A stretch of DNA of 64,000 nt. Source: Methanospirillum lacunae (GTDB lineage: Archaea; Halobacteriota; Methanomicrobia; Methanomicrobiales; Methanospirillaceae). Made by a program: the position numbers and the translations under genes. This document shows positions 25,994 through 34,668 of this stretch, piece after piece (the stretch's first letter is position 1; each line of letters starts with the position of its first letter). Under the pieces are notes generated by a model. That model was not told the DNA's origin. It ran no database searches and saw nothing but the letters and a program-made list of their open reading frames with translations. The stretch is taken from the NCBI RefSeq assembly GCF_046195335.1, contig NZ_CP176093.1; one strand, written 5' to 3'.

Positions 25994-27759
25994 TCTTTTA
26001 CCTCAAGGGATATTGCAGATACCGGGCATATTTGAGTGCAGACACCACAACCGGAGCAAAGATCAGTAATCAGTGCAATGCCACTGTGAAGTTCTATCGC
26101 AGGACACCCGAATTTTATGCATGCTTTGCATCCGATGCAGATGTCACTGGATACCCTGTACTTGCCGCGGTTGATCTTCGCCCTTCTCTCGGTGATAACA
26201 CAGGGCTGTTTTGCTATGATAACCTTGACTCCCTTGCGTGCTTTCGCATCTTTGAGAACCCCGGTGAACTGAACAAGATCAGAGGGGCTGACGGTCTCAA
26301 CAAAAGAGACACCACACGACCTGCAAAGCATCTCAAGAGATACCGCCGGACGCTCAACCCCAGAAGCGGTTACACCGGTGGTTGGGTTAGGCTGGTGTCC
26401 TGTCATCGCAGTTATGCGGTTATCAAGGATTACCACTGTAATGTTTGCGTCGTTATACACTGCATTTAAAAGGCCCTGAATACCGGTATGAAGGAACGTA
26501 GAGTCACCAATGGTACAGACAATATCATGTTTTTCACCAGCCTGGGCCATCCCAGACGCCACCGTGATAGAGGCACCCATACAGATAGTGGTGTCAACAA
26601 CGCCAAGCTGAAGCCCTAGAGTGTAACACCCAATATCACTTGGAAAGATTCCATCCCTAAACACCTTTCGTATCGCATACATTGCAGTACGGTGCATGCA
26701 TCCGGCGCACAGGATTGGTGGTCTGACAGGTAGACCAGCAGGTGGCTGTATAACTGGGTAATCTAATTTTACCGGGATATCTGCTGCCTTGAGATACTGC
26801 GCTACCCGGCTTGGAGAGAGTTCACCTTCATAGGGAACATGCCCGGTCTTCTTTCCAAGTATTGGAACCAATCCGGCCACCTGCCTGGAAACCTCCTCAA
26901 TCACCGGGGCAAGTTCCTCTACTACAAGGATTCGTTCATGACTCCTGATAAAGCCAGAAAGCCACTCCTCATCGATTGGATAGGCACCAATGTGGGCAAT
27001 GGAGACTGAATCAGAGACAACTTCATGAACATATGACGCAGCAATTCCACCGGTTATGACCCCTATTTTCCCACGGATTGTAGATCTGTTATATCCAGAC
27101 TCAACAAGCCTTTTTTTGAGAGAGGCCTGCTTTTCATTGAGTTGCTTGTGAAGGACACGGGTATGCGCCGGGATCACAACATACTGTCGGGGGTCTTTCT
27201 CAAAGGATGCCTGCCGGTCTAATGCGGCGACCTCACCCAGAGTCACATCACTTTTCGAATGACATATGCGCGTGGTTGGCCGGAAGAGTACTGGAAGCAG
27301 AAATTCTTCTGAAAGGGAAAAGGCATCACGGACCATGTCGTGTGCTTCCTGAACAGAGCTTGGATCAAGACAGGGAATCCGTGCAAAAGCAGCATAACAG
27401 CGGCTATCCTGCTCATTCTGTGATGAGTGTGCAAATGGATCATCAGCAGACATGACCACAAATCCACCTTTCACACCGGTATAAGCTGAGGTCATCAGTG
27501 GATCTGCAGCTACGTTGAGACCTACGTGTTTCATAGTCACAATAGACCTCATACCACACCAGGATGAGGCAAGCGCCTCTTCATATGCCACTTTCTCATT
27601 AACAGACCATTCAACATATGACTGGCGGTCAGGCCATGTTCTGAGAGTATCTATGACTTCAGATGAGGGGGTGCCCGGATATCCAAATGCAGTATCCAAC
27701 GCTGCTTCAAGGCAGCCGTGGGCTATTGCCTCGTTCCCAAGGAGATATTTTACAACCAT
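25990..27759 (-). CDS. iorA: Indolepyruvate:ferredoxin oxidoreductase, alpha subunit
   Basis: Thiamine-diphosphate and Fe-S subunit of the indolepyruvate oxidoreductase. 589 residues: pyrimidine-binding domain at the N-terminus (FGYPGTPSSEVIDTL), the TPP motif around GDSTFLHTGIQGLLNAVYNDANIT (about residue 418), and two C-terminal [4Fe-4S] ferredoxin motifs (CIGCKACIKFGCP and CSGCGVCTQICP). One cluster motif has a slightly irregular spacing (CIKFGC), common in this family. Forms an operon with iorB and depends on ferredoxin as electron partner. Confidence 0.94.
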   Translation of the reverse strand: MVVKYLLGNEAIAHGCLEAALDTAFGYPGTPSSEVIDTLRTWPDRQSYVEWSVNEKVAYEEALASSWCGMRSIVTMKHVGLNVAADPLMTSAYTGVKGGFVVMSADDPFAHSSQNEQDSRCYAAFARIPCLDPSSVQEAHDMVRDAFSLSEEFLLPVLFRPTTRICHSKSDVTLGEVAALDRQASFEKDPRQYVVIPAHTRVLHKQLNEKQASLKKRLVESGYNRSTIRGKIGVITGGIAASYVHEVVSDSVSIAHIGAYPIDEEWLSGFIRSHERILVVEELAPVIEEVSRQVAGLVPILGKKTGHVPYEGELSPSRVAQYLKAADIPVKLDYPVIQPPAGLPVRPPILCAGCMHRTAMYAIRKVFRDGIFPSDIGCYTLGLQLGVVDTTICMGASITVASGMAQAGEKHDIVCTIGDSTFLHTGIQGLLNAVYNDANITVVILDNRITAMTGHQPNPTTGVTASGVERPAVSLEMLCRSCGVSFVETVSPSDLVQFTGVLKDAKARKGVKVIIAKQPCVITERRAKINRGKYRVSSDICIGCKACIKFGCPAIELHSGIALITDLCSGCGVCTQICPVSAISLEVKE

Positions 27760-27896
27760 GTAAGTTCAGTTCCAAATATTCAGATATTGAATTTGAATTC
27801 TCATCCAGATATGAACCTTGATCAATCCACTGGCGAGTCAAGAAAAAATTTCACAAGATTTATTAACTCATACTATCCACCTAATTAGAGCCTCTG

Positions 27897-27970
27897 GGGC
27901 CCGTAGCATAGACAGGTGGTGCACCCGGCTGATAACCGGGAGGTCGTGCGTTCGAATCGCACCGGGCCCA
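27897..27970 (+). tRNA. tRNA-Ile (anticodon GAT)
   Basis: 74-base cloverleaf with fully paired acceptor GGGCCCG/CGGGCCC, anticodon stem CCCGG/CCGGG with loop CTGATAA, T arm GTGCG-TTCGAAT-CGCAC and discriminator A. An AT-rich element (TTTATTAAC near 27860) lies at promoter distance upstream. Confidence 0.95.
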
Positions 27971-28007
27971 CTCTTCAATTTTAAAACTCTGTAACCAAAC
28001 AGAGTAT

Positions 28008-28475
28008 ATGAATAAGAATATCCTCTTGACTGTTTTTCTTGGAATCGTTCTCACCCTGCTATCTCAGTTTTTCATAGAAACGGCTGCAGCAGGCATTGTA
28101 GCAGTAATTTTTCTCACAGTTTTACTCATTTTGCTGATATCAGAGGATGCCAAAAATAATGCACATCCTGAGATCTCTGCAGTACTGGCTGATGATGCTG
28201 AAACTGTAATTGTTGAGAATCTTGGAACTGCACCTGCCAGATCAGCACAGGTTCGGATAATTCCAGATGACATCAGATATGAGATAGGAGATCTGAATCC
28301 TGATTCAATACACAGATATCGCCTACCTTCTATGCTCCGTAATGCAAAAGCGGCAGTCTCATGGGAGCGGAAAGATGGATCGCGGACAGAGAGGATATTC
28401 CGGTTATCGGGTTATGAAGAGGAGACAGATCTTCTCAAACCATTATTTCCACTATTTAGCTGGAAAGAAAAGTAG
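28008..28475 (+). CDS. Small membrane protein of unknown function
   Basis: 155 residues. Two closely spaced hydrophobic helices at the N-terminus (about 5-22 and 26-45) are followed by a soluble domain of about 105 residues. That domain has a beta-rich pattern (VIVENLGTAPARSAQVRII, then YRLPSMLRNAKAAVSWERKDG) that suggests an Ig-like fold. I do not recognise the family. It lies 38 bases after tRNA-Ile and converges on the next gene, from which it is 9 bases away. The reading frame, start and codon pattern look real. Confidence 0.65.
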   Translation: MNKNILLTVFLGIVLTLLSQFFIETAAAGIVAVIFLTVLLILLISEDAKNNAHPEISAVLADDAETVIVENLGTAPARSAQVRIIPDDIRYEIGDLNPDSIHRYRLPSMLRNAKAAVSWERKDGSRTERIFRLSGYEEETDLLKPLFPLFSWKEK

Positions 28476-28484
28476 AAAAGAAGA

Positions 28485-29066
28485 TCACACAGGTTTTACC
28501 AGAAACTGAAGAGTTACCTCAAGAGCAGAAAGAAGACTTTCCTGCCCTTCAAGGTACTGCTTCATTCCTTTGTACAACATGAACACCGCATCGTATCCAT
28601 AGAGATCAATCAGTTGACGTGGAGTAAGTTCTCCCATGTATGAGTCAACAATCAGATCATCAGCACTATACATCACTTCGTAGAACTTGCCATCCTCACT
28701 GATGAGACAGAACTGATCAATGACCTGGCGTGACATGTTATCCGGACGGTATGGAGCAGGATCGGCACTCTTCCCAAGAACAAAGACCTTTGAGGAATAA
28801 TGCTTCGCATCATAAATATCACCTTTGTTATCCTTTTTTCCTTTTTCGAGAATGGTAATGCCCATTGTTTTAATAACAGAGGCAGTCAGAGCACCCATCC
28901 TTGCTACGAGTTCGGCCTCCTGTGCGCGAATCTCCTCACTGTTCTGATCGATCCTGGCATCCGTTGTCTGAATAAGATCAATGAGGCGATTATATCCATT
29001 GAGTATGACATCTTCCATGTATTTCACCAATGCAGGTACCGTCTCCCGGGTGAGGGAAAAATCCAA
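28485..29066 (-). CDS. Conserved-looking protein of unknown function
   Basis: 193 residues, no signal peptide or membrane segment. The N-terminal half has a helical, probably coiled-coil stretch (about residues 10-65, with DARIDQNSEEIRAQEAELVAR). The second half is mixed (SSKVFVLGKSADPAPYRPDN, FYEVMYSADDLIVDSYMGELTPRQLIDLYGYDAVFMLYKG). I do not recognise it. It lies 14 bases downstream of the tRNA methylthiotransferase gene on the same strand, so they are probably co-transcribed, which hints at RNA-related work but proves nothing. Confidence 0.6.
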   Translation of the reverse strand: MDFSLTRETVPALVKYMEDVILNGYNRLIDLIQTTDARIDQNSEEIRAQEAELVARMGALTASVIKTMGITILEKGKKDNKGDIYDAKHYSSKVFVLGKSADPAPYRPDNMSRQVIDQFCLISEDGKFYEVMYSADDLIVDSYMGELTPRQLIDLYGYDAVFMLYKGMKQYLEGQESLLSALEVTLQFLVKPV

Positions 29067-29080
29067 CTGACCGTTTTTGA

Positions 29081-30349
29081 TCAGAGTAGTGATCGTACAA
29101 CTCTTCCAGTGAGGTAATGTGTCCGCTCTCCAGTGAATTCCGCCAGATGACGACTCCCTACCGGGAGGTCTTCAGCAATCACTATACCAGTATACGACCG
29201 GGTTCTTCCCATTACGGTGCCTTCCCTGAGTTTTTCAGTGATCACAACCTCCCCTGTCTTTCCCACAAGCGCTGATTTCTTCTCCTTCAGGATACCATAA
29301 CCGATGCGAATCAATTCACGTGAGCGATCTTTTCTGATCCGGTCAGGAAGTTCCCCGACTCTTGGCGCAGTGGACCCAGGTCTGAATGAATACCTGGTAA
29401 CATTGATGCCATCGGGCTGAAGAGTAACAAGAAGATCACAGGTTTCTTTAAATTCATCTTCACTCTCAGCAGCAAATCCGACAATTAAATCAGTTGCAAT
29501 AGAGATTTCAGGATTTTTTTTCCTGAGTATATCTACCAGCATAAGGTAGGTAGAGTGGTCGTATTCCCTCCCCATTCGGTTGAGAACGTGATCTGATCCT
29601 GACTGAACAGGGAGATGAACAAACGAAAAAAAATGATCATTATCCAAAGCATCAGCAACCTCGTGAATGATTGGGAGCAGTGTTGCCGGATTCATCATAC
29701 CCAGTCTGACAAAAAAAGTCCCCTCTATCTCTCCAATAGCCTGCAGAAGGATATGAAGAGAAGGCGTTCCCCAGTCATACCCGTATGCACTCAGATCCTG
29801 ACCAGTCAGGCGGATTTCCACAGCTCCTCCCAGGACTGCTGCGCGAATCTGCGAGAGGATTTCCTCTATCGGATTACTTTTTATGTGACCTCTCGCGTGT
29901 CTCGTGATGCAATAGGTGCAGTGACCAAGGCAGCCAGAACCAATCTGAACAACTGTAATCGGACCGGACGGTGCGACATTATGATCCAGATCAACTGCAT
30001 GAATACTATCAGGTGATAATACCCGGACATTAGGAAATTCAGTAAGAATTGCGGCACGTGCACCGGGAAGACAGCCGGTGACCCAGATTTCTTGCCCTTC
30101 CATATCCTTCAGCAACCTGATCATCTTGCGTTCAGTCTTCTCTATCACAATACAGGTGTTAAGAATCACTGCATCCGCATCTTGAGGGTCCTCCACGAAC
30201 AGAGAGCCTACACGCGTGAGAATTTGTCTGAGCCTATCAGAATCACCTTCATTATAGGTGCATCCAAAGGTCAGGATACAGATCTTCTGCCCTGAAAGAG
30301 CCTGAACCCATGATGGATAGGTAAAAGACTCGCCGGATAGTTCACCCAT
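29081..30349 (-). CDS. tRNA t6A37 methylthiotransferase (radical SAM, e-MtaB type)
   Basis: Converts t6A to ms2t6A at position 37 of ANN-decoding tRNAs. 422 residues: N-terminal MiaB-type domain with conserved cysteines (LTFGCTYNEGDSD, ILNTCIVIEKTE, VTGCLPG), radical-SAM motif CLGHCTYCITRHARG near residue 144, and a C-terminal TRAM domain (about 355-420). Domain order and length match archaeal and eukaryal CDKAL1-like enzymes. Divergent from nadX, sharing the 95-base interval 30350-30444 for both promoters. Confidence 0.9.
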   Translation of the reverse strand: MGELSGESFTYPSWVQALSGQKICILTFGCTYNEGDSDRLRQILTRVGSLFVEDPQDADAVILNTCIVIEKTERKMIRLLKDMEGQEIWVTGCLPGARAAILTEFPNVRVLSPDSIHAVDLDHNVAPSGPITVVQIGSGCLGHCTYCITRHARGHIKSNPIEEILSQIRAAVLGGAVEIRLTGQDLSAYGYDWGTPSLHILLQAIGEIEGTFFVRLGMMNPATLLPIIHEVADALDNDHFFSFVHLPVQSGSDHVLNRMGREYDHSTYLMLVDILRKKNPEISIATDLIVGFAAESEDEFKETCDLLVTLQPDGINVTRYSFRPGSTAPRVGELPDRIRKDRSRELIRIGYGILKEKKSALVGKTGEVVITEKLREGTVMGRTRSYTGIVIAEDLPVGSRHLAEFTGERTHYLTGRVVRSLL

Positions 30350-30444
30350 TATCCGGAATATGGGATCTGATGGCAGATAGGCCCAGCGATAAACCGATCA
30401 CACTGTGCAAAGTTGTTTAATTATATTCGGCAAATATGTAGGCA

Positions 30445-31203
30445 ATGGTCAGAATTGGGCTCCTGGGTTGTGGCAACGTAGGAAAGATCATCGCAACTCA
30501 TCAGGAGGGCTTTCAGGTTGTTGGAGTTTTTGACCAGTTGCATGAACACGCAGCGAGCCTTTCAGAATTGACCGGAGCAAAGCCGTATTCAGATTTTAAT
30601 GAATTCATCACTGCTGATTTCGATATCTGTGTTGAAGCAGCATCCATTGTTGCTGTAAGGGCATACGCACTAAAAATTATTGAACACGGGAAAGATCTGG
30701 TCATCTTAAGTGTTGGTGCCCTCGCTGACGATGCCTTCAGAGAAGATCTCATTTCTGTGGCCAAGGAAAACCGAAAGCGGATTCACATTCCCAGCGGTGC
30801 AATCATGGGACTGGATAACCTCAAGATTGGCCAGATTAGCCATATTGAGAGCATTCTTCTCAGGACTACTAAAAGTCCTGAGAGCCTTAAGATGAATGTC
30901 AGCACCAGGACATTGGCATTCAAGGGAAAGGCAAAGGATTGTATAAAGTTATTTCCAAAAAATATCAATGTATCAGTGGCTATCGCTCTTGCCAGTACTC
31001 ATGAAGTTCAGGTTGAATTATGGGCAGATCCTGATGTAGATAAAAATATTCATGAGATATTTGTAAAAGGGGAGTTCGGGGAGTTGTATTCCAAGATAAC
31101 GAATCTTCCATCCCCAGACAATCCAGCAACAAGTTACCTCGCTGCCCTTTCCGTCCTCTCACTACTGAAAAATATAAACAGTCCCTTGGTGATAGGGGCA
31201 TGA
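30445..31203 (+). CDS. nadX: L-aspartate dehydrogenase
   Basis: Makes iminoaspartate from aspartate with NAD(P)+, the first step of NAD synthesis in archaea that lack aspartate oxidase. 252 residues with Rossmann start GLLGCGNVGKIIATH, VEAASIVAVRAYALKI and the IPSGAIMGLDNLKIG active-site segment near residue 115. First of nadX-nadA-nadC, overlapping nadA by 4 bases. The product is unstable, which explains the tight gene coupling to quinolinate synthase. Confidence 0.93.
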   Translation: MVRIGLLGCGNVGKIIATHQEGFQVVGVFDQLHEHAASLSELTGAKPYSDFNEFITADFDICVEAASIVAVRAYALKIIEHGKDLVILSVGALADDAFREDLISVAKENRKRIHIPSGAIMGLDNLKIGQISHIESILLRTTKSPESLKMNVSTRTLAFKGKAKDCIKLFPKNINVSVAIALASTHEVQVELWADPDVDKNIHEIFVKGEFGELYSKITNLPSPDNPATSYLAALSVLSLLKNINSPLVIGA

Positions 31204-32114
31204 TGGCTCCTGATACCAGCCAGAAGATCAGAAGAATAAAAACTGAACTTAATGCGAAGATTCTTGCTCATAACTACCAGGTCGCAGAGATTCAGGATGT
31301 TGCAGATGTTGTAGGAGACAGCCTGGAGCTTGCTCTGGCAGCAAAGAGGTCAGATGCAGACATACTGATTGTCTGTGGTGTCAGATTTATGGCTGAAACC
31401 GCGAAAATTCTCAATCCTGATAAAAGAGTATTTATCCCGGTTCAGGATGCCGGATGCCCTCTCGCCGATTTTCTGACACCTGAATTGATTTTAGAGTACA
31501 GGCAAAAGTATCCTGACGCTGCTGTTGTAGTGTATGTCAACAGTTCTGCCGCCTGTAAAGCAGCTGCAGATGTTGTTTGCACTTCAGGAAATGCTGTTTC
31601 AATTGTCCAATCATTGCCCCATTTAAGGATATTATTCGGCCCTGATGCAAACCTTGCCGGTTATGTTCAGGAACAAATTCCTCAAAAGGAGATCATCATC
31701 ATGCCCACAGATGGACACTGTTATGTCCACCAGCAGTTCAGTCTTGAAGACATCAATAATGCTCGTAAAACCGGAGGGCTCATCCTTGCACATCCAGAAT
31801 GTCCTAAACTGATCAGACATAAGGCAGATATTGTTGCATCAACTGGTAAAATGATCAAAATTATCGAGCAGAGTGACGAGCGGGTGTGGCACATTTTTAC
31901 TGAAGAGGCAATGGTTGTCCGGCTTAGGTCACTTTTCCCTGATAAAAAAATAATCGGGGTCAAAGATGCAGTATGCAAGGATATGAGAAAAACAACCATA
32001 GAGGATCTCATCAGGTGCATCACGAACCTCCAGAATGAGATGGAAATTAATAAAGACACATTTGTATCTGCACGGAGATCACTTGACCGGATGCTGGACG
32101 CATCTGTATCATGA
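31200..32114 (+). CDS. nadA: Quinolinate synthase A
   Basis: [4Fe-4S] enzyme that condenses iminoaspartate with dihydroxyacetone phosphate to quinolinate. 304 residues, the usual archaeal length. Cluster cysteines can be assigned to VNSSAACKAAADVVCTS, AHPECPKLIRHKAD and KDAVCKDMRKTT. The pseudo-threefold repeat begins LNAKILAHNYQVAEIQDVADVVGDS. It overlaps nadX at its start and nadC at its end by 4 bases each. Confidence 0.95.
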   Translation: MMAPDTSQKIRRIKTELNAKILAHNYQVAEIQDVADVVGDSLELALAAKRSDADILIVCGVRFMAETAKILNPDKRVFIPVQDAGCPLADFLTPELILEYRQKYPDAAVVVYVNSSAACKAAADVVCTSGNAVSIVQSLPHLRILFGPDANLAGYVQEQIPQKEIIIMPTDGHCYVHQQFSLEDINNARKTGGLILAHPECPKLIRHKADIVASTGKMIKIIEQSDERVWHIFTEEAMVVRLRSLFPDKKIIGVKDAVCKDMRKTTIEDLIRCITNLQNEMEINKDTFVSARRSLDRMLDASVS

Positions 32115-32953
32115 AATATCCAGATATTCCTTTGAGTAAACTCCTTAGTTTCATTGAAGAGGATGCACCATTCGGTGATATCACCTCGGAGTATGTTCTA
32201 GATAAACAGACCTGTCAGGCAGACATCATTGCTAAAGAGGATCTCATCCTGGCAGGTATTTCAGAGATATCCCGCATCTTCGAACATTTTAGAGTGAATA
32301 TATCTCCCGGATACAAGGATGGAGACAAGATTGATTCAGATACAATTGTTCTCTCTCTTCAGGGTGATGCCCATGCAATCCTCTTGGTTGAACGGACAGC
32401 CCTGAATCTGATAGGAAGGATGAGTGGAATTGCATCAGAGACCAGACGAGTTCAGGACCGTGTTAATTCCGTCAACCCTGATTGTCGGATAGCCGCAACA
32501 CGTAAGACAGCACCAGGGCTCCGATTACTGGATAAGAAAGCAGCGATGATTGGTGGAGCAGATACCCACCGGTTCTCACTCTCAGATGCAGTTCTCATCA
32601 AAGACACACACCGGACCCTGATTACAATTGGAGAAGCAGTCAGACGAGCCAAAAATGCCAGTGCTTACCATCTCATCGAAGTAGAGGCTGAATCTGCTGA
32701 AGAAGCCATGCAGGCGGCACGAGCAGGTGTAGATATTATTCTGCTTGACAATATGACACCAGACCAGATCACTGGTGTTATGGATCTTCTCATAATCAGT
32801 GGATTAAGAGATAAGGTCCTGATTGAACTATCAGGCGGAATCAATCCAGACACCATTGAAAAATATGCGGCAGTCGGGGCGGATCGGATAAGCCTCGGAA
32901 TGCTTACTCATACAGTCAGAAACGCAGATTTTTCCCTCGAGATACGGAAATAA
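32111..32953 (+). CDS. nadC: Quinolinate phosphoribosyltransferase
   Basis: Uses PRPP to turn quinolinate into nicotinate mononucleotide and CO2. 280 residues, type II PRTase fold: EDAPFGDITSEYVLD near the start, ERTALNLIGRMSGIAS, the ATRKTAPGLRLLDKKA motif (about residue 132) and HRFSLSDAVLIKDTH, then ELSGGINPDTIEKYA. Last gene of nadXAC. Its last 38 bases overlap the 3' end of a convergent gene on the other strand. Confidence 0.95.
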   Translation: MKYPDIPLSKLLSFIEEDAPFGDITSEYVLDKQTCQADIIAKEDLILAGISEISRIFEHFRVNISPGYKDGDKIDSDTIVLSLQGDAHAILLVERTALNLIGRMSGIASETRRVQDRVNSVNPDCRIAATRKTAPGLRLLDKKAAMIGGADTHRFSLSDAVLIKDTHRTLITIGEAVRRAKNASAYHLIEVEAESAEEAMQAARAGVDIILLDNMTPDQITGVMDLLIISGLRDKVLIELSGGINPDTIEKYAAVGADRISLGMLTHTVRNADFSLEIRK

Positions 32954-33308
32954 TCGAAATATCTCCAGAATCCTTTACAAGGATCTCACGCTTTCCTTTC
33001 CATATCTGCACGATTCCGTAGACATGAATGAAGTCTCCTGAAGAAATATTAGCCATACCTGCAGCAGGAGATGGAATGAAGATAGATACATCCCCCATAT
33101 CAAGAATCAGATTACCACCTGTTGCAGTAGCGGTGACCTTCTGTACAATTCCCTGATGTGATACAAGGGATCCTTCTGGAGACTCGGAAGTATAATTCTG
33201 GGCAAATGGTCCTTTTCCTACCCCGTCACCAATCCATGTAAAGAGAGCACAGGATATGAATACCAAAAAAAGAATCAGCAGAGCAGTCCGTTCCTGCCGT
33301 TCAATCAT
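32916..33308 (-). CDS. Membrane-anchored OB-fold-like small protein
   Basis: 130 residues: an N-terminal hydrophobic helix (about 9-26, LLILFLVFISCALFTWIG) and an outside domain of about 90 residues. The strand pattern (GIVQKVTATATGGNLILDMGDVSIFIP, DFIHVYGIVQIWKGKREILVKD) is that of OB-fold nucleic-acid or small-ligand-binding modules exported by methanogens. Function unknown. Its end overlaps nadC by 38 bases in the antisense direction. It is divergent from the thioredoxin-like gene at 33390. Confidence 0.6.
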   Translation of the reverse strand: MIERQERTALLILFLVFISCALFTWIGDGVGKGPFAQNYTSESPEGSLVSHQGIVQKVTATATGGNLILDMGDVSIFIPSPAAGMANISSGDFIHVYGIVQIWKGKREILVKDSGDISIISVSRGKNLRF

Positions 33309-33389
33309 TACCGAATGGTTGTAGCCCGTTCATCATAGGATTGTCGATACGTAAAGCCGGGGAAGTTTATACAGTATCATTACAGATGC

Positions 33390-33983
33390 TTGTACATGCA
33401 CAATATCCGATATCGGAGAGTTCTAATAACCGGACTCTGCTTTTTTCTAATTCTGATGACCATGGCAACCGCATCAGAGCAACCGAAAGAGGTGAGCAAG
33501 GTGGTTCCCAATCCTGACGTCAATGCCACTCAACCAAGTGACCCAGGCCTTGCCTGGACAAAAATACCAATGACAGATGCAGTTACAGGAGAGCAATTTT
33601 CCATTGATCAAATCGCAAAGATGGGAAAACCCGTCCTCATCCATACCTTTGCAGTCTGGTGTCCTACATGCTCAATGCAACTTGGAGAGAGCGAACAAAT
33701 GCTGACAACATCCCCAGATTCATTCACGATTGTGGGTATTGACATCGATCCAAATGAGAATCAGAACATGGTAAAGAAACATATAGAGAAAGAGAAGTAT
33801 GCCGGCCACTTTGCAGCAGCACCAAAAGAATTAACTCGAGGGATGGTAGGAACATTCGGAACCAGCTTTGCACTAGAACTCCCACAGACGGTTATCGTAT
33901 GTAATAAGACTGTGAACCACTTGGGATCAGGGTTGTTTAGAGCACAGACATTGAAGAGTGCCCTTTCCCAGGTCTGTGCATAA
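33390..33983 (+). CDS. Exported thioredoxin-fold protein (TlpA/redoxin type)
   Basis: 197 residues with a signal or anchor segment (about residues 10-28, LITGLCFFLILMTMATA), then a thioredoxin fold carrying the redox motif WCPTC around residue 90 (HTFAVWCPTCSMQL) and the cis-Pro segment LELPQTVIV. It should act outside the membrane, either reducing disulphides or passing electrons. Directly followed, 2 bases later, by a CcdA-type membrane protein that would carry electrons to it from cytosolic thioredoxin. Start could be the ATG at 33390 or the second ATG two codons on. Confidence 0.85.
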   Translation: MYMHNIRYRRVLITGLCFFLILMTMATASEQPKEVSKVVPNPDVNATQPSDPGLAWTKIPMTDAVTGEQFSIDQIAKMGKPVLIHTFAVWCPTCSMQLGESEQMLTTSPDSFTIVGIDIDPNENQNMVKKHIEKEKYAGHFAAAPKELTRGMVGTFGTSFALELPQTVIVCNKTVNHLGSGLFRAQTLKSALSQVCA

Positions 33984-33985
33984 CC

Positions 33986-34663
33986 ATGGATTTCAGCCCT
34001 GAAACCTGGATCCTTTCATTTCTCGCAGGTCTGTACACCCCTCTCGGCGCTATGTGTGTCCTCCCACTTTATCCCGGATACCTGGCCTTCCTGGCAGGGA
34101 GAACAGCCCAGGGAAAAAGGGTATCAACACTTCTGCTCGGCCTGGCTGTCACAGCAGGAGTTATTGGTGCGATGCTTGCATTCGGAGTAGTGTTTGTATC
34201 CGTTCTACAGGCATCTACCAGCCTTGTAATAGGATATCTCGGCCCGGTCGTATACCTGATCCTGGCCATCATGAGCATTGGTATGATACTGGGTGTTGAT
34301 ATCGGTAGAATATTTCCAACAGTTCAGACACCAGAGGCAAAGACTCCATGGATAACAGCCTGCCTGTTTGGTGCATTCTTCGGCCTGGTTGCACTTCCAT
34401 GCAACCCGGCATCAATTATCATGCTCTTTGCCCTTTCCACGACGACCGCTGATTTTATTGCGAATTTTATCAACTTTGTCATATTCGGGATAGGTATGGC
34501 GACACCACTTCTGGTTCTATCGGCTTTTTCAATGGATGCAAACAGGAAGGCGGTCTCATTCCTTGCAAAATACCATCTTATCATCAACCGGGGTGCAGGG
34601 GTTCTGATGCTGGCGGTGGCTTTATACTACCTGATTTTTGTATTCCTCAGTGAATACCTCTGA
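33986..34663 (+). CDS. CcdA/DsbD-type transmembrane electron carrier
   Basis: 225 residues with six hydrophobic helices and the paired cysteine helices of the family: the first region reads GAMCVLPLYPGYLAFLAG and the second VALPCNPASIIML, each with a Cys next to Pro. CcdA proteins move reducing equivalents across the membrane to exported thioredoxin-like partners. Here the partner is clearly the gene 2 bases upstream. Methanogens of this group usually lack c-type cytochromes, so disulphide handling at the cell surface is more likely than haem ligation. Confidence 0.88.
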   Translation: MDFSPETWILSFLAGLYTPLGAMCVLPLYPGYLAFLAGRTAQGKRVSTLLLGLAVTAGVIGAMLAFGVVFVSVLQASTSLVIGYLGPVVYLILAIMSIGMILGVDIGRIFPTVQTPEAKTPWITACLFGAFFGLVALPCNPASIIMLFALSTTTADFIANFINFVIFGIGMATPLLVLSAFSMDANRKAVSFLAKYHLIINRGAGVLMLAVALYYLIFVFLSEYL

Positions 34664-34668
34664 TTTTT

